A stretch of 6,220 nt of DNA from Propionibacteriaceae bacterium (GCA_024636075.1 JAGXHS010000191.1:1-6220), one strand, 5' to 3'. Shown: positions 1 to 5,973, counted from the first letter of the stretch. The notes: generated by a model not told the origin, from the letters alone. Translations and numbers: made by a program.

Positions 1-85
1 AGCTTTGACGGTGATTTCGAAGGTCCCGCGGTGACCGCTTCTTCGTCTTCAACGACAGCGACCACCACGAGGGCTACACCACTCT
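1..85 (+). other. Upstream remnant of the recombinase gene, frame broken
   Basis: No intact reading frame leads into the gene at 86. Its own frame has TGA at 32-34. The other two plus frames are open across this stretch but run on into stops at 121-123 (frame 1) and inside the gene (frame 3). In frame 1 the residues before the gene end in PLY, and joining them to the gene's GHYWNCARC would give a sensible zinc-ribbon lead-in. A single indel near position 85 is therefore possible. The window edge prevents a decision. Confidence 0.3.
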
Positions 86-1321
86 ATGGGGCACTACTGG
101 AATTGCGCTCGTTGCGTTGTTGACGAGCGTCTATTCGAGTTTCTCGTGTGCGACCGGGTGGATGCCACCCTTGCCGCTCGGCTAGCCCTCAAGAACGCGC
201 TCCGCGACGTCGAACGGCCCGCGAGTTCAATCGTGTGGCTTCGGAATCCGCAGGTGCAGGAGTTGCTGAGTCGCTTGGGAAACGGGGACCTCGCCTTCAC
301 GCACCATGCCTTCGACGCCCTGCCTCGGAGCCGAGCAGTAGAGCATCTGAGAGCGATACTCGTGAACGTCGGGGTACTCCCCTGGCGTGACCCTGCGATG
401 GCCTCCTTTGAGGGGTGGGTGGATGAAAAACTCACTGCAATTAGCAGTCCGGCGGCGCGCGCTGAGGCCGAGCGCTTCGCCCGCTGGCACCTGCTTCCGC
501 GCATTCGGAAGGCCGTAAACGGTGGCGCGGAGGCTGCACGCCCCGCCCGCTCGGCCAAGCAGGAACTAACCGAAACGATCAAGATGCTCGAGTGGATAGA
601 CACCAAACTTGGAGTCAGCATCGATCAATTCTCGTCGCTCGACGCGCAGCACTATCTCACTACTGGCACGTCCACTCGATCGCATGCGCGGAACTACTTA
701 CAGTGGCGCAAGAGTGCTGGGTTGCCTGCGCCTGCGACCCACCATCGAACGGCACAGTCGCGGCCCTTCTTGGGCGAACAGACTGCGCTTGACTTGCTGG
801 CAGCGGCTCTTCGCGACGACTCGATTCACGCCAGCGACAAGGTCGCAGCGCTGTGTGTTCTGTACTTTGGCCAGCCCGTTGCTCGGATCGTTGAAGTGCG
901 GATTGCCGACATCGGTGTGGCTGCTGACGGAGTTTCCGTCCAGTTCTCGGAGGACCCGTTGCCACTGCCTGAGGTCATTGCACCGGTCTTTTTGGCTGCG
1001 ATAGACGACCGGAGGAGTTCACGCGGAGTGAATGGCGATTCCCCATGGTTGTTTCCCAGTACGCGGGCCGGGCAACATGTCAGCCACGAAACGATGCTAA
1101 AGAGGCTCCGCATGATTGGCATTGACGTACAGGCCGTCCACAACGACGTCCTAGACGGTCTGCTTCGCGCCGCGCCGCCTGCGCTGCTCGCCCGAGCCTT
1201 GGGCTACTCCGCATCGACGCTCGAAGCCCGTGAACATCGAGCCGGGCATGGCTATGCAAGTTACGCCGCCGACATCGCCAGGCGGTCCCGCCAGGCGGAA
1301 CGGCGTGGTCGCGGGCGTTGA
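86..1321 (+). CDS. Degenerate XerD-like tyrosine recombinase (actinobacterial family), N-terminus incomplete
   Basis: 411 codons. Residues 7-10 form CxxC (CARC), one half of a zinc ribbon whose partner cysteine pair is absent. Residues about 110-215 are helical and resemble the core-binding (SAM-like) domain of phage integrases. Residues 230-395 resemble the catalytic fold: FGQPVARIVEV puts the box I arginine at R267, followed by the family hallmark WLFP (321-324). The later catalytic positions are degraded: VHNDVL (352-356) replaces the HxxR box, GYS (373-375) replaces GHS, and there is no convincing nucleophilic tyrosine in context (Y393 is the nearest). From memory, actinobacteria carry a large family with this architecture, usually longer at the N-terminus. 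The ATG at 86 has GAGGG only at 69-73, a long 12-nt spacer, and the frame is closed by TGA at 32-34, so the true start may be lost or frameshifted. Recombination activity is doubtful; a DNA-binding or relic role is more likely. Confidence 0.8.
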   Translation: MGHYWNCARCVVDERLFEFLVCDRVDATLAARLALKNALRDVERPASSIVWLRNPQVQELLSRLGNGDLAFTHHAFDALPRSRAVEHLRAILVNVGVLPWRDPAMASFEGWVDEKLTAISSPAARAEAERFARWHLLPRIRKAVNGGAEAARPARSAKQELTETIKMLEWIDTKLGVSIDQFSSLDAQHYLTTGTSTRSHARNYLQWRKSAGLPAPATHHRTAQSRPFLGEQTALDLLAAALRDDSIHASDKVAALCVLYFGQPVARIVEVRIADIGVAADGVSVQFSEDPLPLPEVIAPVFLAAIDDRRSSRGVNGDSPWLFPSTRAGQHVSHETMLKRLRMIGIDVQAVHNDVLDGLLRAAPPALLARALGYSASTLEAREHRAGHGYASYAADIARRSRQAERRGRGR

Positions 1322-1385
1322 GAGGGGCAGCACCAAGGAGGCGTGCCTTCATGGTTCTGCGGGGCGGTGCAAAGGGCCGCCTGCC

Positions 1386-1550
1386 TCAGCGCCGGCGGGA
1401 AGTAAGCAACTGGCGTCGGTACGTTTCGTCAATCCGCGAGTCCCGGTTGCCAGACTGTGACTTCAGGATCGCGCACACCGTATGCCCACCGTCGGCTCGC
1501 ACCAGCCCCGATGCGGGGCACGGTGTCGTCTCGCCACACTTAGGCAGCAC
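1386..1550 (-). CDS. Possible small ORF or relic with cysteine pairs, 54 aa
   Basis: The frame opens right after a TAA, begins with GTG at 1550 and ends with TGA at 1386-1388. The product starts MLPKCGETTPCP, has a third cysteine near residue 27 (HTVCAIL) and ends with a basic tail rich in arginine. The third codon position is G or C in roughly three quarters of codons by hand count, which fits coding in a high-GC genome. There is no clear ribosome site. Its start overlaps the end of the next small ORF upstream (1540-1680) by 11 nt in another frame, so the two could be pieces of one decayed gene. I recognise no family. It may be chance. Confidence 0.22.
   Translation of the reverse strand: MLPKCGETTPCPASGLVRADGGHTVCAILKSQSGNRDSRIDETYRRQLLTSRRR
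1505..1519. terminator. Short GC hairpin, possible bidirectional terminator
   Basis: GCCCCG and CGGGGC form a perfect 6-bp all-GC stem around a 3-nt loop (ATG), between two convergent genes. No T-run follows on either side, which is common for actinobacterial terminators. It sits about 180 nt beyond the recombinase stop and about 440 nt beyond the minus-strand operon stop, so its role is a guess. Confidence 0.25.
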
Positions 1551-1680
1551 TCGCGCTTACCGAAGTCCTTTCTTCAGCCGGAGCGCCGAAGTTATCGAAT
1601 CGCTGGTCGCTGTTGATCAGCACCGTCCAAAAGATTGTGAATCCCGCGCTGGTGATCTGCTTGGCTAACTCTCTACGCAT
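1540..1680 (-). CDS. Possible small ORF or relic with a hydrophobic segment, 46 aa
   Basis: ATG at 1680-1678, TAA at 1542-1540. The product begins MRRELAKQITSAGF, continues with a hydrophobic stretch (FTIFWTVLI, about residues 14-22) and then a polar tail. Hand-counted G+C by codon position is about 49, 53 and 64 percent. That is a weak coding pattern on this strand, and it counts against the opposite, longer plus-strand frame. There is no good Shine-Dalgarno sequence: the nearest GAGG is about 19 nt upstream of the ATG. I do not recognise the protein. It could be the 3' end of a decayed gene that once filled this gap. Confidence 0.22.
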   Translation of the reverse strand: MRRELAKQITSAGFTIFWTVLINSDQRFDNFGAPAEERTSVSASAA

Positions 1681-1962
1681 GGATCCAGGGCGGAGCCCTC
1701 TGCGTCACCTGCAGTGGGGTCTGCTGCCGCGAGACGGCCATCCGGGGTGTAGACCGGACTGAATACGGCGATTCGGAGCAGGACCGTTTCGGGGATCCTG
1801 CGTCGTACGGTCGACGAGTGTGCCACCAAAGGCGTCGACGCAGTGCTCGAGGCCGTCGGAGGTCGGCGCGGAGGGCCGAACGGGGCCGGTCAACGCGGCA
1901 AGAGGTAGGAACGGAACTACTTATCGAACTGGAACTCCACCACGTCGCAACGGCCATAGGCG

Positions 1963-2853
1963 TCAGGTACGGACCGTCGCCCGCGTGTCGTGACGGTCGC
2001 CGACCGCGTCCGTCCACGTCACCACGCAGTCGACGGCGTTCGGCGAACCCCATGCAAGCAGCATCGGGAACCGGGCCTCCTGCCCCGGAGGAATGGTGCC
2101 GAGCGTTCCTTCCTCACGGTGCACGCGGAAGAGCGCGTCGTCGTCCAAGTCTTCGAACGCGAAGTCGACGTCCGAGGCCGGACCACGGGACGTGTTGTGG
2201 AGGACAAGCGACCAGTGCCTCTGAGTCTTCAGCCGACCCTTGCTGTCAGTTCCCACGCTCTCTCGCACCTCGGCCCTCGGCCACACGCCCTCTTGCGAAT
2301 CGGACCCCGCTGACTCCTCCTTCGACATCTCAACGGACTGCTGGAACTGTGCAGTGGCCCTGCTGAGGAAGTTGTTGAGGTGGCCGACGAGGTCTCCTGC
2401 GTGCATGTACTCGAAGACAAGGGCGGCCGTACGCAAATCGTCCAGATAGGCGTCGAGCCGCTGTCTCTCCTGCAAGGCTTCGCCCCTGAGCGGCGCTCGA
2501 GGTGTAGCACTGGCAAGGACGGCGACCGACTTCCCCGCCGCGACCAGAACTCTGATCTCTTCGGCCGTGCCGGACGCGGACTCCCCCGTCGGCGTGCCGA
2601 GCCGGTCGTGGAAGAGCGCGATCGCGAGGTCCGCCTCCTCGACGATCTGGTGGTTGAGGATGGCCTGTGGCCGCTCGCCAAACTCGGCGACGGCGTGCTC
2701 GTTCCAAGATACAGGCAGCACCGTCAGCCCGACAGCGCGGCCGAGGTTGAGGTTCCACTGGCTTATCGTCTTGCGGACGGTCGCCATGTCGTCGACGGGC
2801 ACGTCCGAAGGGGCCGAGATGAGTAGGTGAAGGGCGAGCGTGGGGTAGGCCAT
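1963..2853 (-). CDS. TIR/DUF4062-like Rossmannoid protein with C-terminal Ig-like domain
   Basis: 296 aa, ATG at 2853-2851 with AAGGA at 2867-2863 and a 9-nt spacer. Residues 5-115 show the signature I associate with DUF4062 and related TIR/nucleoside-deoxyribosyltransferase-like folds: strand LLISAPSDV (10-18), W50, RPQAILNHQIVEEADLAIAL (61-80), then RLGTPTG (84-90) and SGTAEEI (94-100). Glu98 or Glu99 in SGTAEEI sits where such folds place a catalytic glutamate near the bound nucleotide. Helices (about 125-172) and a polar acidic linker (175-208) lead to a beta-rich end (212-296; WSLVLHN, then GPASDVDF) resembling an immunoglobulin-like sandwich. There is no signal peptide or membrane segment, so it should be cytoplasmic. 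It is the last gene of the minus-strand set, 68 nt after the preceding stop, so it is probably co-transcribed. Such domains are common in defence loci, as NAD or nucleotide-targeting effectors or as sensors. The catalytic role here is inference. Confidence 0.85.
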   Translation of the reverse strand: MAYPTLALHLLISAPSDVPVDDMATVRKTISQWNLNLGRAVGLTVLPVSWNEHAVAEFGERPQAILNHQIVEEADLAIALFHDRLGTPTGESASGTAEEIRVLVAAGKSVAVLASATPRAPLRGEALQERQRLDAYLDDLRTAALVFEYMHAGDLVGHLNNFLSRATAQFQQSVEMSKEESAGSDSQEGVWPRAEVRESVGTDSKGRLKTQRHWSLVLHNTSRGPASDVDFAFEDLDDDALFRVHREEGTLGTIPPGQEARFPMLLAWGSPNAVDCVVTWTDAVGDRHDTRATVRT

Positions 2854-2862
2854 CGGTCACAG

Positions 2863-2867
2863 TCCTT
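2863..2867 (-). promoter_or_regulatory. Ribosome binding site of the TIR/DUF4062-like gene
   Basis: AAGGA on the minus strand lies 9 nt before the ATG at 2853. It supports that start and gives the gene its own translation initiation despite being the last gene of a probable operon. Confidence 0.6.
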
Positions 2868-2899
2868 GATCGTTAGCGAATAGGTGAACGGGCGGGCGT

Positions 2900-2911
2900 G
2901 GTGCGCGCACC
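2900..2911. repeat. 12-bp perfect palindrome between the two downstream operon genes
   Basis: GGTGCGCGCACC is fully self-complementary and lies in the 68-nt spacer between the stop at 2922 and the start at 2853. ACGGG and CCCGT flank it and can pair as an outer stem (ACGGG on one side at 2888-2892, CCCGT at 2910-2914). It could act as a processing or attenuation hairpin adjusting expression of the last gene, or as a protein-binding site. No U-tract follows, so a strong terminator is unlikely. Confidence 0.4.
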
Positions 2912-2921
2912 CGTCAGAGGT

Positions 2922-3851
2922 TCAATCCCAGACCCCGGCCCAGAACTTGACGATAACGGACCACCCGTTGGAGAGCGCGTCGGGGGTGCTCGCGAGGACC
3001 AGTACCGTCACCGCGAGGGTCCCCACCGATACGAACAAGGCAGCGCGTGAGGTGCGGGTCGATTCAATGCTTGAGCCCAGCGCAGACACCGTCGAAAGTG
3101 TTTGGCGGTAGTTTGCGTCCGCGCGGAGCACCTGCCTGATTCTCGCCTTGTGCCGCTTGCGGGTTGCACTGAGAAGATCAACGTCGGTTCTGCTCGGGCT
3201 GCGCGGCATCGATGCAGTCCTCAAATCAAGCCCCATCGCTTCGCGCCAGAACTTGCTTGTAACGACGAGACAGTCGCGGGCGAGCGGGGGAAGGTCGACG
3301 CCATCCTTGAGGAGTTCCTTCCGCAGAGACCTCAGTCGGTTCAAACGGTATTTGTGATGCGCTGTCGGGGCACTATCTCGCGCCCTAGCGCGGGATGACT
3401 CGAGAAGGCTCAGGTAGTGCTCGACAGCGAACAGCGCGAGCAAAGGGCCAATGCTCCGATTCGCAGCCGAGGCGAGCCGACTGGGCGAGTCTGGGTCTGG
3501 CCTTGAGCCAGGGTGTGTGTTCTCCTGCCGGGCACGTCCCATTTGCCCGACGACGCCGTAGCAGTTGAAGACTCTGTCTCCGAAGCGCGGTCGTGAGGCA
3601 CTTTGAGTGATGACGTAGCCCGGGAGACTCGACGACTTCATTCCAAAGAACTCGAGGTCGCGGAGGCCGATGGCTTCCAGAGCGTCAGACGCGTTGCGGT
3701 CGGGTTCACTGCCAAGCGGATCAAAGTTCTGGAAAAGCGTTAGGTCCGTGATAGGGGCTCCGCCAGGTTGATCAGCGAAGTACCCCCCGCACCGATCCTT
3801 GAACCACGCGCGCGCGGTCATGCAAGGCTTGACGCGACTCTTGAGTCGCAC
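2922..3851 (-). CDS. C-terminal half of a putative membrane-anchored protein (downstream of a CG-tract frameshift)
   Basis: 309 codons if read alone from GTG at 3851, which has GAGG 9 nt upstream; an alternative ATG is at 3821. The first 14 residues look unnatural (MRLKSRVKPC), whereas from ARAWFKDRCGGYFAD onward the sequence reads like a real domain. Joining it to the preceding ORF across the CG run at 3807-3816 gives one 565-aa product. The middle is mixed alpha/beta (about 35-110). A helical, arginine-rich part follows (about 130-250). A probable transmembrane helix lies at 269-288 (ALFVSVGTLAVTVLVLAST), and a second, weaker hydrophobic stretch runs to the end (WSVIVKFWAGVWD). This topology places most of the protein in the cytoplasm with a C-terminal anchor. 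I recall actinobacterial hypothetical proteins with a similar helical region and terminal membrane helix, but no named family. It overlaps the upstream ORF by 80 nt and precedes the TIR/DUF4062-like gene in the same direction. Confidence 0.75.
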   Translation of the reverse strand: MRLKSRVKPCMTARAWFKDRCGGYFADQPGGAPITDLTLFQNFDPLGSEPDRNASDALEAIGLRDLEFFGMKSSSLPGYVITQSASRPRFGDRVFNCYGVVGQMGRARQENTHPGSRPDPDSPSRLASAANRSIGPLLALFAVEHYLSLLESSRARARDSAPTAHHKYRLNRLRSLRKELLKDGVDLPPLARDCLVVTSKFWREAMGLDLRTASMPRSPSRTDVDLLSATRKRHKARIRQVLRADANYRQTLSTVSALGSSIESTRTSRAALFVSVGTLAVTVLVLASTPDALSNGWSVIVKFWAGVWD

Positions 3852-4617
3852 GGATGCCAGCCTCGCGGCGACTCAATACTGACGCCCGGCGGAAACCACG
3901 CAGCACTAGCCGCGGTTCATGCACAGACTTCAATGTGTCGTCAATGGCACGCTGTCCGCTTTCGCTCAGCAGGAAGAAGGCAGTGACGGCCGTGAGCGAA
4001 GTGCCTACTTGCATTGTGTTGATCTCAACAGAAGAGAACTCAGTCGGAAGTCGAAGCCGGGTTGCACCCAAAGAGGAGTGGCCGGAAGTTGTATCCACGA
4101 AGTAACCGACTTGCATCCCGGAGTATCCGCTTCCGCGCCTCGCTTCTGCGACGGCATCCTCAGCGGATTCGTAGTCAAGGCTGTATAGGCCATCAGGGTC
4201 CCAGCCGAGCCGCTTAAGTGAACTCTGGAGATCCGCGTACTTGCTCGGGGGGAAGATCTCTGTGACCCACACTCCGGCCTGTCGGACCGGATCATCGTGA
4301 TCGATCAGGAGGTTGTGGGCGGGGCTGTCCGCGGACTCGTGACGCTCTCGCTGAACTTCATTGAATGGGATCAAGAGGTTTGCCAGACGGTTGATCGCAG
4401 AACGACCGCGTGCTCCCAAGAGTCGACCCGTATGACCCGCGAGCATCCACCCTCCCGCGCGATACGGGATGTCGTACCAGCGCCTTCCCTCGCCAATTTC
4501 TGGCACGATCGCGCTGACACGGGCGATCTCGGCAGCGATCGCGTCGCGGACCTCGTTTGGCTCCGTGGCACCCTGCTGCTCCGCGTCGTTGCGGGAGCGA
4601 TCTTCTTTCGCTGTCAC
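3772..4617 (-). CDS. N-terminal half of a putative membrane-anchored protein (ends after a CG-tract frameshift)
   Basis: 281 codons from GTG at 4617, with GAGGGGG ending 4 nt before it (GAGG with a 7-nt spacer). The N-terminus is charged and disordered (1-22). It is followed by a conserved-looking block rich in aromatic and glycine residues (RRWYDIPYRAGGWMLAG, 45-61), a beta/alpha region (VWVTEIFPPSKYADL, 116-130; MQVGYFVDTTSG, 168-179) and a hydrophobic stretch (TSLTAVTAFFLL, 206-217). A helix runs to about residue 270 (ATQESRQALHDRAR). After that residue the sequence turns into an unlikely tail, VVQGSVRGVLR, and stops. The neighbouring frame continues the helix as AWFKDR. I therefore read this as the front half of one 565-aa gene broken at the CG repeat, though two overlapping genes cannot be excluded. 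I recognise no family. It is the first gene of the minus-strand set and diverges from the HEPN gene. Confidence 0.75.
   Translation of the reverse strand: MTAKEDRSRNDAEQQGATEPNEVRDAIAAEIARVSAIVPEIGEGRRWYDIPYRAGGWMLAGHTGRLLGARGRSAINRLANLLIPFNEVQRERHESADSPAHNLLIDHDDPVRQAGVWVTEIFPPSKYADLQSSLKRLGWDPDGLYSLDYESAEDAVAEARRGSGYSGMQVGYFVDTTSGHSSLGATRLRLPTEFSSVEINTMQVGTSLTAVTAFFLLSESGQRAIDDTLKSVHEPRLVLRGFRRASVLSRREAGIRATQESRQALHDRARVVQGSVRGVLR
3807..3816. repeat. (CG)5 dinucleotide tract at the frame break
   Basis: Five uninterrupted CG units lie inside the 80-nt overlap of the two ORFs. On the minus strand the upstream frame reads H-D-R-A-R across it, and the downstream frame reads A-R-A-W-F. Adding one CG unit (2 bp) joins them as HDRARAWFKDR with no stop, giving a single 565-codon gene. 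Such tracts change length readily by slippage, and GC-alternating runs are also a known source of sequencing or assembly error. Confidence 0.8.
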
Positions 4618-4622
4618 GTGAC
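4613..4622. promoter_or_regulatory. 10-bp palindrome overlapping the operon start codon
   Basis: GTCACGTGAC is a perfect palindrome that covers the GTG start (4617-4615) and abuts the GAGGGGG ribosome site of the minus-strand operon. A protein bound here, or a small hairpin in the message, would directly affect initiation. Its occurrence by chance in GC-rich DNA is possible. Confidence 0.35.
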
Positions 4623-4685
4623 CCCCTCACAAGGATTGAACGACGGGTTCTCGATGACCAGCCGCCGTGAGGATCACACTACTTG

Positions 4686-4702
4686 CAGCCCGTTCAGCCC
4701 GT
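4686..4702 (+). repeat. Tandem CAGCCCGT pair, possible operator
   Basis: Two exact copies of CAGCCCGT are separated by one base (T), a 9-bp period close to one helical turn, in the middle of the divergent promoter region. Direct half-sites near one turn apart are compatible with co-operative binding by a regulator of either gene. It is short enough to be chance. Confidence 0.35.
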
Positions 4703-4752
4703 CGGGGCCGCACGCTTTTAGGCGCGTCTCGTCACCCACCTTGCTGTCGCGC

Positions 4753-4758
4753 TACCGT
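4753..4758 (+). promoter_or_regulatory. -10 element of a leaderless promoter for the HEPN gene
   Basis: TACCGT matches the actinobacterial -10 pattern TAnnnT and ends 6 nt before the ATG at 4765, so transcription would start at or next to the A of the start codon. No Shine-Dalgarno sequence precedes that ATG, which fits leaderless translation. No clear -35 hexamer is visible, which is common for this promoter type. Confidence 0.5.
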
Positions 4759-4764
4759 GGCGAC

Positions 4765-5859
4765 ATGGCTCGTCCCCCGCGGTGGCAGTCCACATTGGAC
4801 GCAAGCATGTCGGAGGCGTGCCTTGCCGTGCGGCTCTACAACGATCCTGCTGAAGCGAGGTCGTTCCAGGGCTACGTCGTGCACATGCACCTGGCGTGGC
4901 TCTACCTGCTTCAGGCAGCCTTCGTGAGGGATGGCATCGACTTTCGCTACTGGGACCAGAAGCGGAAGAAACGCTTGGTCAGGATCGATGGCGATCCCAA
5001 GCGTTGGGAACTTGAGCGATCGGTTCAAGAACGGTGGACGGACCCGAACGATCCAGTGCCCGCCAACCTTCGCCTCTTCATCCGACTTCGGAACCGTCTT
5101 GAGCATCGTCATGCCAACGCTGACGCCGCGCTCACACTCGCCCTAGCCGGACACTCGCACGCGCTTCTCGTCAACTATGAGCAGGAGGTGACAGCACAAT
5201 TTGGCCAGAACAACACCCTTGCATCCCGCTTACGTCTACCTCTGTTCGTGGGCTCCTTCAGCGCGCAGGGAGAGAGGGCCTTGCGCGACCTCCGTGACTC
5301 CTTGCCGGCAGACTTGCAGGCCTTCATTGCCGAGTTCGAGTCTGGGCTCGACGATGCGGTCACCAACGATGCTCGCTTCGAGTTCCGGTTGCGCGCGACT
5401 CTTGAACTGTCGGCGAAGGACCCAGGTGCGGTCGCCTTTCAGTTCACTCGCTACGAAGATCTGAGCGAAGACGAGCGCAGGGCCGTTGAAAGTCTGGGGC
5501 GCAAGGGACGAGTGGTGGTAAGGAGTCGGATCCAGCCTGTGTCTGGCACGGGTCGCCTGATGGCGAGATCTGCGGCGGCAGCCGTACAAGAGAGGATTCC
5601 TTTTGAGTTCAAGCAGCACCACTTCACCGCCGCCTGGCAACGCCTCAAGGCTCGGCCGGTGAATTCCGCACCCAACCCGTACCTCACGAACCCGGACTGG
5701 TGTGAGTATGACGAGCCGACGGGGACCTATCGGTACACACTTGGGTTCGTGAAGCACGTGGCTCGACGGTGCGGAACCCCCGAGGGCTTCCGGGCCGTGA
5801 CGGGCTTCAGAGCAGTGGAACTCGATCCTCAATCTTCAGGGGACAGCGATGCGAAGTAG
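4765..5859 (+). CDS. DUF3644-type HEPN protein, putative RNase
   Basis: 364 aa. The start at 4765 is chosen because family-like sequence begins at once (RWQSTLDASMSEACLAVRLYN, 6-26) and a leaderless -10 lies just upstream. The frame is open back to 4297, but that part looks random. Residues 30-75 (VVHMHLAWLYLLQAAF, then DGIDFRYW) match what I remember of DUF3644. In the block RLRNRLEH (107-114), R109, N110 and H114 make the HEPN Rx4H active-site motif, with the usual polar residue after the arginine. HEPN proteins with this motif are metal-independent RNases found in toxin-antitoxin, abortive-infection and CRISPR-linked systems. The C-terminus (about 280-350; CEYDEPTGTYRYTLGFVKHV, then GFRAVTG) resembles the second conserved DUF3644 block and may bind nucleic acid. 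There is no membrane segment. It diverges from the operon holding the TIR/DUF4062-like gene, so shared regulation and a shared defence role are plausible but unproved. Confidence 0.88.
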   Translation: MARPPRWQSTLDASMSEACLAVRLYNDPAEARSFQGYVVHMHLAWLYLLQAAFVRDGIDFRYWDQKRKKRLVRIDGDPKRWELERSVQERWTDPNDPVPANLRLFIRLRNRLEHRHANADAALTLALAGHSHALLVNYEQEVTAQFGQNNTLASRLRLPLFVGSFSAQGERALRDLRDSLPADLQAFIAEFESGLDDAVTNDARFEFRLRATLELSAKDPGAVAFQFTRYEDLSEDERRAVESLGRKGRVVVRSRIQPVSGTGRLMARSAAAAVQERIPFEFKQHHFTAAWQRLKARPVNSAPNPYLTNPDWCEYDEPTGTYRYTLGFVKHVARRCGTPEGFRAVTGFRAVELDPQSSGDSDAK

Positions 5860-5883
5860 ATAAGTAGCCCTGCCGGATACGGA

Positions 5884-5901
5884 AGCGACCCGACTGTCGC
5901 T
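5884..5901 (+). terminator. Possible terminator of the HEPN gene
   Basis: AGCGAC and GTCGCT form a perfect 6-bp stem with a 6-nt loop, starting 25 nt after the HEPN stop codon. There is no T-tract, so it would be a weak or actinobacterial-type terminator. Confidence 0.35.
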
Positions 5902-5973
5902 ACGTAGGAGAATCGACGCGGCTCGCCCGATGGGTGCGCAGTGGGTCAAGTCTCTCCAGGTACGTTCTGACGC

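Larger units (their letters stand above)
1322..1962. other. Convergent intergenic gap of 641 bp, probably decayed sequence
   Basis: This gap separates the recombinase (ending 1321) from the TIR/DUF4062-like gene (ending 1963 on the minus strand). No reading frame of credible length has a coding composition. Frame +1 is open in three blocks between stops at 1666-1668, 1750-1752 and 1909-1911. Over 1543-1680 its third codon position is its poorest in G+C (hand count about 49%), which argues against coding there. The only pieces that read like protein are two tiny minus-strand ORFs, entered separately. Short GC hairpins lie at 1363-1381 (GGCGG/CCGCC, 9-nt loop) and 1505-1519. The region may be the scar of a lost gene or element. 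Confidence 0.5.
4618..4764. promoter_or_regulatory. 147-bp divergent control region
   Basis: This lies between the minus-strand operon and the plus-strand HEPN gene and must carry both promoters if both are expressed. It holds the operon's ribosome site (4622-4628), a 9-bp-spaced direct repeat CAGCCCGT/CAGCCCGT (4686-4693 and 4695-4702) and the -10-like TACCGT of the HEPN gene (4753-4758). I could not place a convincing -10/-35 pair for the minus-strand operon. TAGTGT at about 4675-4680 on that strand is a weak candidate. Confidence 0.5.

Noticed and set aside
1276..1298. Direct repeat of CGCCAGGCGG (13-bp period) at the end of the recombinase gene
   Set aside because: It is explained by the low-complexity, arginine-rich C-terminal tail, and only two copies are present.
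1318..1668. 116-codon plus-strand open frame after the recombinase
   Set aside because: Product is rich in arginine and serine with no motif, its third codon position is poor in G+C over 1543-1668, and the start lies in an arbitrary place inside the end of the recombinase gene.
1750..1911. Plus-strand frame reading RTVSGILRRTVDECATKG, which looks briefly like a helix-turn-helix or transposase piece
   Set aside because: It follows an in-frame TAG, has no start codon in a good context, is under 55 codons and matches no family I can name. At most it is a relic.
1673..2053. 126-codon minus-strand frame overlapping the end of the TIR/DUF4062-like gene
   Set aside because: It is a shadow frame: arginine and serine rich, with its start inside the well-supported gene ending at 1963.
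2915..2945. GGTTCAATCCC, resembling a tRNA T-loop and hence a possible tRNA end or attachment site
   Set aside because: The flanking bases do not form the required 5-bp T stem, no acceptor, D or anticodon arms are present, and the motif lies on the last codons and stop of the membrane protein gene.
4297..4764. Upstream extension of the HEPN reading frame (156 extra codons)
   Set aside because: It runs antisense through the start of the minus-strand operon, has no family-like sequence, and a leaderless promoter and conserved N-terminus mark the start at 4765.
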